Positions 17,001-24,348 are shown, numbered from the stretch's first letter. The stretch: DNA of 45,066 nucleotides from an uncultured Chlorobiaceae bacterium (GCA_903928225.1 CAIYPU010000098.1:1-45066), one strand, 5' to 3'. Notes: generated by a model not told the origin, from the letters alone. Numbers and translations: made by a program.

Positions 17001-17680
17001 GTCTTGCATCGAATATCATCGAGGTCGGTGTTGATATCGACCGGTTATCTTTGATGGGAGTAGTCGGTCAACCGAAAACAACCGCTCAGTATATACAGGT
17101 TACCGGCCGGGTCGGCCGTAAATGGGAAGAGAGTCCCGGGCTTGTCCTAATGCTTTACAATCCAGCAAAAAGTCGCGATCGCTCCCACTACGAGCATTTT
17201 CACAGTTATCATAAGCGCCTGTACGAGCAGGTGGAACCAACTTCGGTAACTCCATTTTCCGGATCCGCCATCTCCAGAGCATTGCCCGGTATGTTGATCA
17301 GTTGGGTGCGGCAGATGGTGTTTGCAGACAATCCAGGGAATTTCAATGATTTTCTTGATGCTCTTGCTGAGGGATACCAGTTCATTGCAAAACGATGTGA
17401 GTCATTATTAAATGGTAACATAGAAGAATGTGCAAGGGCTTTAGTCAAACTAAGTCAGGTCAGAGATGAACTTGAACGAAAATGGCGAGCGAATCCTCAG
17501 ACTTGGCAGGAATATCCCCATCGCTTAGGGGGCGAATATCTGATGTTATGGCCTGGAGAATACAGAACTGGGGTACAAAATAATAAAGGGATCGATGTTG
17601 CTTCCAGCATGCGAAGTGTTGATGCTACAGCCGGTCTTGCTATTTCTTCTACCTACTTTGATGTAAATATAAACCAGTAA
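14036..17680 (+). CDS. drmA: DrmA-like SF2 helicase
   Basis: The 1214-residue central motor of the defence operon. The first ~500 residues are of unknown fold. The helicase core has Walker A FPTGGGKTEA (K542), a D777-E-L-H box (QDELHLISGPLG), motif III SSTATIRG, motif V NIIEVGVDIDRL (about 998) and motif VI QVTGRVGR (about 1020-1027). An insert between the Walker boxes has C662-x2-C665 and C702-x4-C707, a probable zinc site. The DELH box and the fit with a neighbouring DUF1998 protein are characteristic of DISARM DrmA. The ATG at 14036 is preferred because AGGAG precedes it by nine bases and it overlaps the upstream stop by eight bases; an ATG at 13982 is in frame but buried in the upstream gene. 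Confidence 0.85.
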   Translation: MNDERAALITWMRGEIVGPSRPVNEPVIVMFDNNVLIDPGQHARGLMVWQPEAGATAEEVLHMKGDAPHQKYGMGLLHPGGELRQNLSEEPAPAIFLDEPLPEEDNVAPERRENGSNEYVDADADDFEVSSLDIRYPSTMGITFNVRLEQQGEITIHLPREKRFFWQPEGESPFPVNGRYEQCVFRAQDGTERPSVWRRYSCFDPDTSISFTANELQNKKVIIKRIELPDGSPDNMRLVLKVYPRQVQNHDGCWLLTVVLQNISEAPLRELHQAATLYQAFFEVTISCGGFVRYPESSRAFSDLDEDEQSLALLYRDSSTWVIGHGCAAGWDAESGSIPSSVYADVMPAVELPSMTPDIKDSDGNGIQFSMRQLSSFVQEFHKDALILETLANEYEGWMQRQRDSLELFEGDDLKTVAGRHLVQAENCLGRIRQGIEILKKNENARNAFRLANLSMLLQQIASKQLKRRSLIFDRLQNRVVPEGEMQSPWQIYQNQEEGEKIGHWRAFQLAFLLMSIEGVIDGQSPDRETVDLIWFPTGGGKTEAYLAVVSFYLFYNRLQMKDQNDGELRLDGTNVLMRYTLRMLTAQQFQRASSLIVAMEFLRRKMGADNLPVIHGDRFAIGLWVGRDATPNKISDAVEKLRDFRNQQNGVKGNPFVLTECPWCRAEIGRYDKPLPRSFNNNQERIKGIQSSPDEGPRLLCPDSNCAFGEIAANKWLPVEVIDQRIYQTRPSLIIGTVDKFAMIAYRPEAGALFGKSRENGTIQQAYAPPGMIIQDELHLISGPLGTMYAMYEIIFEKLCTVYTNGISVKPKIISSTATIRGAKNQVKAVYARDRLSLFPSPGLTMGDSFFGTYARDENNQLKNGRLYLGIHANEFNILTAENRVFASVLFRTFFLEPGKRDPWWTLLVFFNSIRELGGARTLFDSDIRDRMKFLFNRQEHSQEWGKRRYISNLEELTGRIDNAAIVSMMDRLSEKYQEDLRTVVDVCLASNIIEVGVDIDRLSLMGVVGQPKTTAQYIQVTGRVGRKWEESPGLVLMLYNPAKSRDRSHYEHFHSYHKRLYEQVEPTSVTPFSGSAISRALPGMLISWVRQMVFADNPGNFNDFLDALAEGYQFIAKRCESLLNGNIEECARALVKLSQVRDELERKWRANPQTWQEYPHRLGGEYLMLWPGEYRTGVQNNKGIDVASSMRSVDATAGLAISSTYFDVNINQ

Positions 17681-17702
17681 ATGGCTGAAGGAAGTTATTC
17701 AA

Positions 17703-19604
17703 ATGGAAAATATACGTATCGGACAGCTGATTACTCCTTTTGGACCAGGAGCGCTTTATACAGATTCAAAAGGCATCTCGCTGATTATCGGAGGACTTGA
17801 TCACTGGTATAAACAGGAAAATCAGGATGGGGATATTAAGCTAGATGAGTTCTCGATATTCGAACCGCGACTCTCTGCGCTGCTTGGGGTTGATAAGTTT
17901 CGCAGACCTGCTGATTATCGTTACAATCGTAGAGGCCAACAAATGCAGAATCCAAGGATTGTTACTCCTGTTTTAAGATTTCCGACATGGTATCGAGAGG
18001 TTCATACCGGTCGATTGAAACGGGTCAATTTGGAATCCATGATTGTGAATAGTGAAAGAAATGAACAATGGGTTCCAGTCAGGTTCATTTCAGCCTGCAA
18101 GGCAGGGCACCTTGGCGATTTTCCATGGAAACAATGGATCAGCTGCAATTGTCAGGGAAATGATAATCTGTTTCTCCATGATGCAGGAGGAGCAGACCTT
18201 TCCAGTGTCTGGATTGAGTGTCGGGCTTGCAACAAAAGAAAATCTCTAGCCGGAGTTACTTGGCTGGATGGAGAGAAAGACGCAGGGAAACAGAGTGCAT
18301 TTGAAAGAAATGGTATTGTTTGCCGTGGTTATCGCCCTTGGCTTGGAGATATAAAAAGTGGCGAGGTTTGTCAGGAACCTCTTGTTGGCGCGCTGATTAA
18401 CCAGAGCAATTTGTATTTCGCCAAAGTTATGTCATCCATTTCACTGCCGGACCTGTCCATTGAAGACGATTCAGTAGCAACACTGAAGAATGATATAGAA
18501 AAGTGTGAACACCAAATTGTTACTGCAAAAACCCTGTGGAGAATGGGTGATAAAAGTGACGCAATTGTAATAATAGAGGCTGCGCTGAAAGCCATTGGTA
18601 TTGAAGCCGAAAAGCATAAGATTGGGAATGTTCTTGAGCGTTTGTTTTCCGATACATCTGTCTTGATGGAACGAAACATTATACCTGAGCATCCCGAGGT
18701 AACGGGTCTCGCTTTCAGACGTGAAGAATTCAATATCCTTAGGACGAATGTAAATGATGACCTGAGGTCACGGGATCTCAGGGTTATTCCGTCGGGAGTT
18801 CCTGATAACCTTTCCAGATGGATTGGCAAGGTGCATCTTGTAGAACGTCTGCGTGAAACCCGTGCTTTTTATGGCTTCAGCAGACTGGAACCGGATGAAC
18901 ATCCTCTTGATGATATGCCTGAAAAGGCATTGAAACAGCTTTTTCTTCATCCACCACAACAAAATCTTGAGAAATGGCTTCCGGCTGTAACGGTTTATGG
19001 AGAAGGGATCTATATTGAGCTATCTGAAGATGAAATAAACACGTGGATACAGGATAACTATGAGTGGTTGGCTGACCGCTTGAAGGAGGTTTTCAGGAAC
19101 AGGCTTACTAATGTGTATCAGGTATATCCTCCGAAAACAGGACCATCGATAGAATGGGCAGCAAGATACTTGCTTGTTCATAGCCTTTCTCATATCCTGA
19201 TTAACCAAATGGTATTTGAAGCCGGTTACAGTTCGGCATCATTGAAAGAGCGTCTCTATGTATCTGCTGATAGGAAAGTTCCTATGGCGGGGATGCTGAT
19301 TTATACAGCAGCCGGTGATTCCGAAGGAACATTAGGTGGATTGGTAAGAATCGGCCATAAGGATCGTTTGGGATATTTGATCAGGAAGGCTGTTTCCCGT
19401 GCTTCGTGGTGTTCAGCTGATCCCGTCTGTTCTGAAAATCTTGGCGGACAGGGAACGCACCTTGCGAATTTGGCCGCATGCCATGCATGCATCATGTTGC
19501 CAGAAACCGCCTGTGAAACCATGAACAATGGGCTGGACAGGGCAATGGTTGTAGGTACCCCAAATGATCTTGAGCGCGGTTTTATGTCAAAACTTATCAT
19601 CTAA
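17703..19604 (+). CDS. drmB: DrmB-like DUF1998 protein
   Basis: A 633-residue protein. The N-terminus IGQLITPFGPGALY and FISACKAGHLGDFPW with downstream CxC/CxxC pairs are typical of DrmB. The C-terminal DUF1998 (MrfA zinc-binding-like) domain starts at H493 (HSLSHILINQM) and ends with a cysteine cluster: C570, C576, C593, C596 and C604 within CHACIMLPETACE. DrmB partners DrmA in DISARM and together they are thought to recognise and restrain incoming DNA. The gene follows drmA by 22 bases with a GGAAG ribosome-binding site. It converges with vsr (25-base gap) and is the last gene of the plus-strand operon; no drmC follows. Confidence 0.87.
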   Translation: MENIRIGQLITPFGPGALYTDSKGISLIIGGLDHWYKQENQDGDIKLDEFSIFEPRLSALLGVDKFRRPADYRYNRRGQQMQNPRIVTPVLRFPTWYREVHTGRLKRVNLESMIVNSERNEQWVPVRFISACKAGHLGDFPWKQWISCNCQGNDNLFLHDAGGADLSSVWIECRACNKRKSLAGVTWLDGEKDAGKQSAFERNGIVCRGYRPWLGDIKSGEVCQEPLVGALINQSNLYFAKVMSSISLPDLSIEDDSVATLKNDIEKCEHQIVTAKTLWRMGDKSDAIVIIEAALKAIGIEAEKHKIGNVLERLFSDTSVLMERNIIPEHPEVTGLAFRREEFNILRTNVNDDLRSRDLRVIPSGVPDNLSRWIGKVHLVERLRETRAFYGFSRLEPDEHPLDDMPEKALKQLFLHPPQQNLEKWLPAVTVYGEGIYIELSEDEINTWIQDNYEWLADRLKEVFRNRLTNVYQVYPPKTGPSIEWAARYLLVHSLSHILINQMVFEAGYSSASLKERLYVSADRKVPMAGMLIYTAAGDSEGTLGGLVRIGHKDRLGYLIRKAVSRASWCSADPVCSENLGGQGTHLANLAACHACIMLPETACETMNNGLDRAMVVGTPNDLERGFMSKLII

Positions 19605-19629
19605 TCAAAACATAACAAAAAAGTAATAC

Positions 19630-20043
19630 CTAAAATATATCTCTAATGACATCCTCTATTTTATTTTCATTGCTTATTTGACATTCCCAAATCACTACAA
19701 CTCTCCAGCCACACATTTTAAGTGCCTCTATATTTATTTGATCTCTTTTCATAGTTTTTTCAAACTTGTCTTGCCAGAATTCAACCCCTTTTATTGGATC
19801 TCTTGGAAAATAAGCTCCCTCTTTACAATGCATATGTCTATGCCAGAAACATCCATGCACAAAGATTACTGTATGATATTTTGGCAATACGATATCCGGT
19901 GTTCCAGGTAAATCTTTACGATGTAGCCGAAATCTGTATCCCTTTCTATGAAGCAATGATCTAACCTTAAGCTCAGGAGATGTATTTCTGTTCTTAATTT
20001 TAGACATATTCCAACTTCTGCGCTCAGAGCTTAACCTATCCAT
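19630..20043 (-). CDS. vsr: Vsr-type very-short-patch mismatch endonuclease
   Basis: A 137-residue endonuclease of the Vsr family, which nicks next to T:G mismatches formed when 5-methylcytosine deaminates. D50 in GTPDIVLPK is the catalytic aspartate. FVHGCFWHRHMHC supplies H63, C65, H68, H70/H72 and C73, matching the catalytic histidines and zinc ligands of E. coli Vsr (156 residues). MCGWRVVVIWECQI is the final strand with another cysteine. It lies 20 bases downstream of the cytosine methyltransferase and is surely co-transcribed, so its expected role is to protect methylated sites from mutation. A nuclease role in defence is possible but less likely. Confidence 0.93.
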   Translation of the reverse strand: MDRLSSERRSWNMSKIKNRNTSPELKVRSLLHRKGYRFRLHRKDLPGTPDIVLPKYHTVIFVHGCFWHRHMHCKEGAYFPRDPIKGVEFWQDKFEKTMKRDQINIEALKMCGWRVVVIWECQISNENKIEDVIRDIF

Positions 20044-20063
20044 ATCTCATCAAATCTATATCC

Positions 20064-21605
20064 TTAATGAATGAGATTATAAACAATTTCAGCAATCTGC
20101 CTTGCAAGCAAGGGCGGAACAGCATTTCCAACCTGCTTGTACTGCTCTGTACGGGGTCCTTCAAAAAAATAGTTATCCGGAAAAGTCTGCAATCTGGCAG
20201 CTTCCCGAACAGTCAGACTCCTACATTGCAGCGGATCAGGGTGTATATAATAATGACCGTCCTTGGCAATATGACTGGTTATTGTAGTCGATGGCCTATT
20301 CTCGACCTGAACACGAAACCTATCTTCAAAATGGCCACCTCTCAACGCTTTCAGCACATTCCGGTGATCTGGTAACAGTTCAACTGGAAAAGACTGTAAA
20401 GTTGGAGATTGCCCATGAATTTCCGCATAACAAATCGCAAAAAGATATCGATGCAAATCTTCAGCAATATGCCCTCTTGAACTGTGATTGCATACGCCTT
20501 TCAATCTTTTATCAAGAAACCATTCTTTCTTATAATCAATTGTAGCGCTCCATTCTGAAATATAATCAGCTCCACGTCCTTTTACATTTTCCGTAAGATT
20601 ATTTATGACTTCTCTTATTTTAGCGTAAACAAGATCATCATATTCACCTTTATTTTCACTTAACCATCTGCTTTTCAGAATTTTTTGAAGTGATTTTTTC
20701 CATGATTCATCACTATCTTTTTCCTTGGATAACCCGCTTCGCAATGGAGGTAGACCACTTAATACCTGCTTTACACATACAGCATCAGAAGGGTTTAGGA
20801 CATTATTCTTAATTTTTATGCTATCTTTTCTGACACCAAAAATAATAACTCTATGCCTGGCTTGTGGAATTCCGTACTCCTCTGCTTTTATAACAAATTC
20901 TTTTGGATCAATCGCTGTATTATTTCCAGATATGGTTGACGACTGTTTAACCAATGAAAACAGTTCGTATTCATGCTCAGCCGGTGAACTGTTTTCATTA
21001 ATTGCCGCAACAGGACTCCTCAAATCAGAAAGAATTTTCTCAAAAATCAACTCATTATTAATTCTCGATGAAAGTAATCCTTTGACATTCTCCATTACGA
21101 AAACTACAGGAGAATGATCAGCTATTATTCTTAAATATTCTCGATAGAGATATAACCTTTCATCCTCGGGGTTTGTCCCCTGGTTGCGTGACCTTCCCGC
21201 CAGAGAATAAGCCTGACAGGGTGGGCCTCCAATCAGTACCCATTGTTTATTCCCCTCCAGAGCCGCTTCAATTCGATGATCAATTGTTTTCTGATCTTCC
21301 TTGCCGAGTTCAGCTAACCATGCTTCTTTTTCTGCTTTACCAGTTTCCGCTGGAAATCTTCTCTCAAGCGCTGTAAAGTCCAGATCGCATCTCAGATACT
21401 GATAGTAATCTTCCGGAACGAGTCCTTTTGGAAACTTGCGGTAAAAACTTCGCAACTGAAGTGTTCGGTGAGCATAATAGTCCTTTTCTATAGAAAGTTT
21501 TATGCAAAATGGCGAAGCTGTTTCAGGGGTTGAAAATGCAGAAAATCCTTCTCCAAGACCTCCGGGTCCGGCGAAAAGATCAATGATCGGGATGGGATTA
21601 CTCAC
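20064..21605 (-). CDS. DNA (cytosine-5-)-methyltransferase
   Basis: A 513-residue C5 methylase. Motif I DLFAGPGGLGEGF is at residues 9-21, motif IV GGPPCQAYS has the catalytic C130, motif VI is ENVKGLL, motif VIII is QARHRVIIFG, and motifs IX/X are LTVREAARLQTFPDNYFF and QVGNAVPPLLA. The region between VIII and IX (~200 residues) is the target-recognition domain; its specificity cannot be read. It is the counterpart of the DISARM class 2 methylase DrmMII: it would mark host DNA as self. Translation appears to start at GTG (21605), since no better ATG precedes motif I. It is on the strand opposite the drmAB operon. Confidence 0.93.
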   Translation of the reverse strand: MSNPIPIIDLFAGPGGLGEGFSAFSTPETASPFCIKLSIEKDYYAHRTLQLRSFYRKFPKGLVPEDYYQYLRCDLDFTALERRFPAETGKAEKEAWLAELGKEDQKTIDHRIEAALEGNKQWVLIGGPPCQAYSLAGRSRNQGTNPEDERLYLYREYLRIIADHSPVVFVMENVKGLLSSRINNELIFEKILSDLRSPVAAINENSSPAEHEYELFSLVKQSSTISGNNTAIDPKEFVIKAEEYGIPQARHRVIIFGVRKDSIKIKNNVLNPSDAVCVKQVLSGLPPLRSGLSKEKDSDESWKKSLQKILKSRWLSENKGEYDDLVYAKIREVINNLTENVKGRGADYISEWSATIDYKKEWFLDKRLKGVCNHSSRGHIAEDLHRYLFAICYAEIHGQSPTLQSFPVELLPDHRNVLKALRGGHFEDRFRVQVENRPSTTITSHIAKDGHYYIHPDPLQCRSLTVREAARLQTFPDNYFFEGPRTEQYKQVGNAVPPLLARQIAEIVYNLIH

Positions 21606-21774
21606 CTTTATTATTAATTTTTTTATAGTGTTATGTTTTGCACATATGCTCAGGCAAGAAATATTTTCAATTTGTAATGGCTTATTATCTGAAGACTTAA
21701 TAGCCGCTCAAAACCGGTTGACCCAAGCCACTTCAGCTGTATGCTCAGACCTTCATTGGAACAGCTTAAATAAC

Positions 21775-22059
21775 TTAACTTGTCGGCAGTGGAATGAACT
21801 GGTCAAGTGCGGATGACTTCATGAATATCTCCTGCATGAAGGAATAGATATCAATATTACTGGCTTTGCAGACATTAAAAGCGTCATGCATAAGACTGTT
21901 GCGTAAACATGCCTCCTCCCTGGAATATGTTGCCTCACCGGTCCCGAGATTGACATAATTGAGAAAGTCATCATCGGGATGAAGGTTCAGCTCTTCCTCC
22001 TCGATAAGAGTCTTGGCAAACACAGCAACATCCTGCATTGTTCTGATAGACTTAATCAT
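21775..22059 (-). CDS. Small hypothetical protein upstream of the methyltransferase
   Basis: A 94-residue acidic protein of no recognised family. It opens MIKSIRTMQDVAVFAKTLIE with a run of acidic residues (EEEELNLHPDDDF) and later has EACLRNSLMHDAFNV. The start is well supported by AAAGGAG seven bases upstream of the ATG. It is 18 bases downstream of another small unknown gene and 169 bases upstream of the methyltransferase on the same strand. It may be part of the methylase transcript. Function unknown. Confidence 0.65.
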   Translation of the reverse strand: MIKSIRTMQDVAVFAKTLIEEEELNLHPDDDFLNYVNLGTGEATYSREEACLRNSLMHDAFNVCKASNIDIYSFMQEIFMKSSALDQFIPLPTS

Positions 22060-22077
22060 GATCCATCTCCTTTCAGG

Positions 22078-22368
22078 TTATAAGTTATATCGTTTCATGC
22101 TCAGATAGTCCGCATCATACCCCTCAAAGGGTATCTCCATGATCTGACAGTACATGTAGGACATTGCCTGATTCTTTGTCAGGGGTTCGCCGAACTCCTG
22201 CACACTGTCTTTATCAGAATAGATACCATTGCTGTCATTCCACTGCAGCCACTCGATAATGACTTCACGGTGCAGAGCTTTGATCCTGTCCATGAGTTCG
22301 CTGCCAGAATATTCCATAATCCTGTAGCGCCAATCACGCATTTTCTTGTCGTCAACATCCGATTCCAC
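22078..22368 (-). CDS. Small hypothetical protein, first gene of the methylase-side operon
   Basis: A 96-residue protein if the GTG at 22368 is used, or 87 residues from the ATG at 22341 (MRDWRYRIMEYSGSE). No family was recognised. The central part, ALHREVIIEWLQWNDSNGIY, and the tail, YMYCQIMEIPFEGYDADYL, look helical. It is the furthest upstream member of a minus-strand series with the 94-residue protein, the methyltransferase and vsr. Its position beside a defence locus suggests a linked accessory role, but nothing in the sequence shows one. Confidence 0.6.
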   Translation of the reverse strand: MESDVDDKKMRDWRYRIMEYSGSELMDRIKALHREVIIEWLQWNDSNGIYSDKDSVQEFGEPLTKNQAMSYMYCQIMEIPFEGYDADYLSMKRYNL

Positions 22369-22705
22369 AGTAAAAAGCTTATTATGAAATAAAGAAGTAA
22401 TATCTCAAGTTACAACAACTTAGCACATCACACAAATAAAGTGACCAAGGGAAATAAGGGTACATTTTTATCTATCGCACTAACAATCACTTCGGTGAAG
22501 CAAGTTGTACAGTGGCATAACGGACAGATGCGAAACGTCAATAGACAAGCACACTTAGGCATATAGATCGGTATCTGCCCCCTTACATTTCAGGAAATTT
22601 CATATAAAATGCTTTTTGATTGTGGCCGATAAAAAACAAGTATTATATTAGAAATTATACAATTTGTTTGCAGCATTATATTGAGAACCAGATACTATAA
22701 GATAG
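22369..22705. other. AT-rich divergent intergenic region
   Basis: This 337-base stretch separates the minus-strand methylase-side genes from the plus-strand 86-residue gene. It probably contains both promoters: several TATAAT-like hexamers occur near 22640-22700. No gene or clear repeat is seen. It is taken here as the right-hand limit of the AT-rich island. Confidence 0.5.
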
Positions 22706-22966
22706 ATGCAAATGAAAGACCTATCAACCGCAATGCAGGTCGCCATTCTTCTCGAATGTTATGACAACGAGATGGAAATGACATTCGGCGATCTTGTCGA
22801 AGGCATCGAAGATTTGGCCATGGAATCGGGAGATACCGATCTGTCCTCCGCTGTCGGCAGATACAGGGAAGAAGAACGGTTTGACCGATATTATCTCGGA
22901 ATGAGGGGTGACATGGAAACGGTTGAAAATGAGTTCATCGAATCCATCCGGTTAAAGTCCGCCTGA
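22706..22966 (+). CDS. Small hypothetical protein
   Basis: An 86-residue acidic protein starting MQMKDLSTAMQVAILLECYD; the ATG at 22712 is an alternative start. It contains MTFGDLVEGIEDLAMESG and RYREEERFDRYYLGMRG. No family was recognised; size, acidity and position among toxin-antitoxin genes are compatible with an antitoxin. It stops with TGA at 22964-22966, and the same frame then continues open for 70 further codons that look coding. Confidence 0.6.
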   Translation: MQMKDLSTAMQVAILLECYDNEMEMTFGDLVEGIEDLAMESGDTDLSSAVGRYREEERFDRYYLGMRGDMETVENEFIESIRLKSA

Positions 22967-23179
22967 AGAAACCGCCAAACAGACCATGACACAACGGGCC
23001 TCCTGGATACATGGGATTATTCTCTGGTCAGCGATGCCATTGAAATCAGCCGACCCTTTCCCGCAGTAATGATCGACAAAGTTGTTGGCGCAAGGGAACA
23101 TGAACTTCCTTTGCTCCTGAAGGCAGGTTACACGCTTGTCGAAGACACCTATATACCGCCGCCAGCAGCAGGCAGGTAA
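22967..23179 (+). pseudogene. Open frame continuing after the TGA, start codon missing
   Basis: In the same frame as the 86-residue gene, 70 codons follow the TGA and end with TAA. The reading includes LDTWDYSLVSDAIEISRPFP, AVMIDKVVGAREHELPLLL and ends EDTYIPPPAAGR, with natural composition and codon use. No good start codon with a ribosome-binding site is present. It may be the truncated end of a former gene, or the second half of one gene split by a nonsense mutation. Family not recognised. Confidence 0.45.
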
Positions 23180-23312
23180 ATAAACCAAACCCCTCTCGAC
23201 AAGCCAGATCAACTGACTGTCGCAAAATGCCTTTTCTCGAAGCTTCTCTTTCAAGGGATTCTATCATCCATTCCGGAAAATCAACAGTCACCCACGTAAT
23301 CAGCGGAATCAA
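23180..23312 (-). pseudogene. Decayed ribbon-helix-helix antitoxin, copy 1
   Basis: The minus strand reads VTVDFPEWMIESLEREASRK and GILRQSV, then changes frame (the continuation IWLVERG is in another frame). The intact pattern in relatives is VDFPEWMIESLDREA, GVTRQSVIKVWLAERL, a CopG/BrnA-like antitoxin. The N-terminal half and stop are lost. An 80-bp segment (23215-23294) matches 24116-24195 at 70 of 80 positions. Confidence 0.7.
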
Positions 23313-23424
23313 GTTTTACCCTTCGAAAAACAGACATCAGGAAAATAAATATTGAAGCCCGTTATGAGCATTGAAACCTTACAGGAAATACTATTGTTGT
23401 TTTCCAGCATAACCGGGGCTACAT

Positions 23425-23434
23425 TGTAGCTACA
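23425..23434. promoter_or_regulatory. Candidate antitoxin operator before relB
   Basis: TGTAGCTACA is a perfect 10-bp palindrome 18 bases before the relB/dinJ start. It overlaps two direct copies of CTACATT (23419-23425 and 23430-23436). RelB-type ribbon-helix-helix antitoxins usually bind short palindromes at such positions. Confidence 0.5.
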
Positions 23435-23451
23435 TTAAAAAAGAAATTGAT

Positions 23452-23715
23452 ATGATTGAAAATTCTGTTGTCAGGGCGAGGATCGATGCCGAAACAAAAG
23501 CCGAGGCATCTGCTGTACTTGCAAGCATAGGGCTTACGGTATCTGATGCGGTAAGGCTTATGCTGAAAAGGGTTGTTGCGGAAAAGGCGCTGCCTTTTGA
23601 GCCGCTCGTTCCGAACGCCGAAACGATTGAAGCAATAAAAGCGGCGCGGCGCGGAGAACTTAAAACGGCAAGCTCAATGGAAAACCTGTTCAGTGAACTG
23701 AATGAGGACGATTAA
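23452..23715 (+). CDS. dinJ: RelB/DinJ family antitoxin
   Basis: An 87-residue antitoxin. The N-terminal ribbon-helix-helix is VVRARIDAETKAEASAVLAS followed by IGLTVSDAVRLMLKRVV, then a proline break (KALPFEP) and a flexible acidic tail (MENLFSELNEDD) that would wrap around the toxin. This is the DinJ layout. Its end overlaps the toxin start by 14 bases, so expression is coupled. It should repress its own promoter through the palindrome just upstream. Confidence 0.92.
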   Translation: MIENSVVRARIDAETKAEASAVLASIGLTVSDAVRLMLKRVVAEKALPFEPLVPNAETIEAIKAARRGELKTASSMENLFSELNEDD

Positions 23716-23983
23716 GTACACCAGCCGATTCAAAAGGGATTATCGCCGCGAGCAATCCGGGAAACACGGCAAAAAGCTGGACTCGCTCCTCTCTGCCATT
23801 ATCAATCTCCTGATAGAGGACAAACCGTTACCGCCTCATGCCGTCGATCACCCTCTGATCGGCAACTTGAGCGATTGTCGCGATTGCCACGTCAAACCCG
23901 ACCTTATTCTGATCTACCGTAAAACCGATGACGACTGTCTTGAACTGGTTCGACTCGGATCACACAGCGAGTTGGGACTTTAG
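23702..23983 (+). CDS. yafQ: YafQ family mRNA interferase toxin
   Basis: A 93-residue RelE-superfamily ribonuclease that cleaves mRNA on the ribosome. Catalytic residues of E. coli YafQ are conserved: H50 in VDHPLIGNL, H63 in DCHVKPD, D67, and H88 in GSHSEL. The final residues LVRLGSHSELGL fit the family signature. With all of these present the toxin should be active if not neutralised. It forms a two-gene operon with dinJ and sits between two decayed copies of another antitoxin. Confidence 0.92.
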   Translation: MRTIKYTSRFKRDYRREQSGKHGKKLDSLLSAIINLLIEDKPLPPHAVDHPLIGNLSDCRDCHVKPDLILIYRKTDDDCLELVRLGSHSELGL

Positions 23984-24066
23984 AAAATCGCGGACGCTCC
24001 CAGCTGCGTAAACATTCGAGACTGAACAAAAAAAAGCTCCCCGCAGCAATCCGGAAAGCGACAAAA

Positions 24067-24279
24067 TCAAGCCTTCTGCTGCTTCAGCCTTTCGGCCAGC
24101 CGGACTTTTATGACGGACTGTCGAGAAACGCCTATTCTCGGAGCTTCTCTGTCAAGCGATTCGATCATCCATTCCGGAAAATCCACATTCACCCACTTGA
24201 TCTGCCGCTTTACCCGTTTCGCCTTGCCAAAATCGAGAAATGCGCTGATAGAGACACTGGCATCGAATGCATTGGTGAA
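24067..24279 (-). pseudogene. Ribbon-helix-helix antitoxin, copy 2, start lost by frameshift
   Basis: Minus-strand frame reading FDASVSISAFLDFGKAKRV, then WVNVDFPEWMIESLDREA, then SRQSVIKVRLAERLKQQKA and TGA. This is the C-terminal ~70 residues of a CopG/BrnA-like antitoxin and, unlike copy 1, its helical end is intact. A TAA stands directly upstream in frame. The expected N-terminus (LKEEFN with a GAGGAG site nearby) lies in another reading frame, which points to a small deletion. A shorter protein from an internal GTG cannot be excluded. No partner toxin is next to it. Confidence 0.65.
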
Positions 24280-24348
24280 TTAAACTCCTCTTTCAGGCAC
24301 GGTTGACATTCCCGGGACAATCTCCGAATCAGCAGGACCGGCAAAAGT

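Noticed and set aside
9744-19604. Druantia or BREX as the identity of the defence locus
   Set aside because: No DruE-type giant helicase with fused DUF1998, no PglZ, BrxC or Lon-like proteins; separate DrmA and DrmB with a 5mC methylase fit DISARM better.
22706-23179. TGA read as selenocysteine
   Set aside because: No selenoprotein family match, and no clear structure downstream of the codon was seen; decay is simpler.
23046-23312. 88-codon minus-strand ORF as a real gene
   Set aside because: Only the first ~35 residues match an antitoxin; the rest follows a frameshift and is antisense to a coding-looking plus-strand frame.
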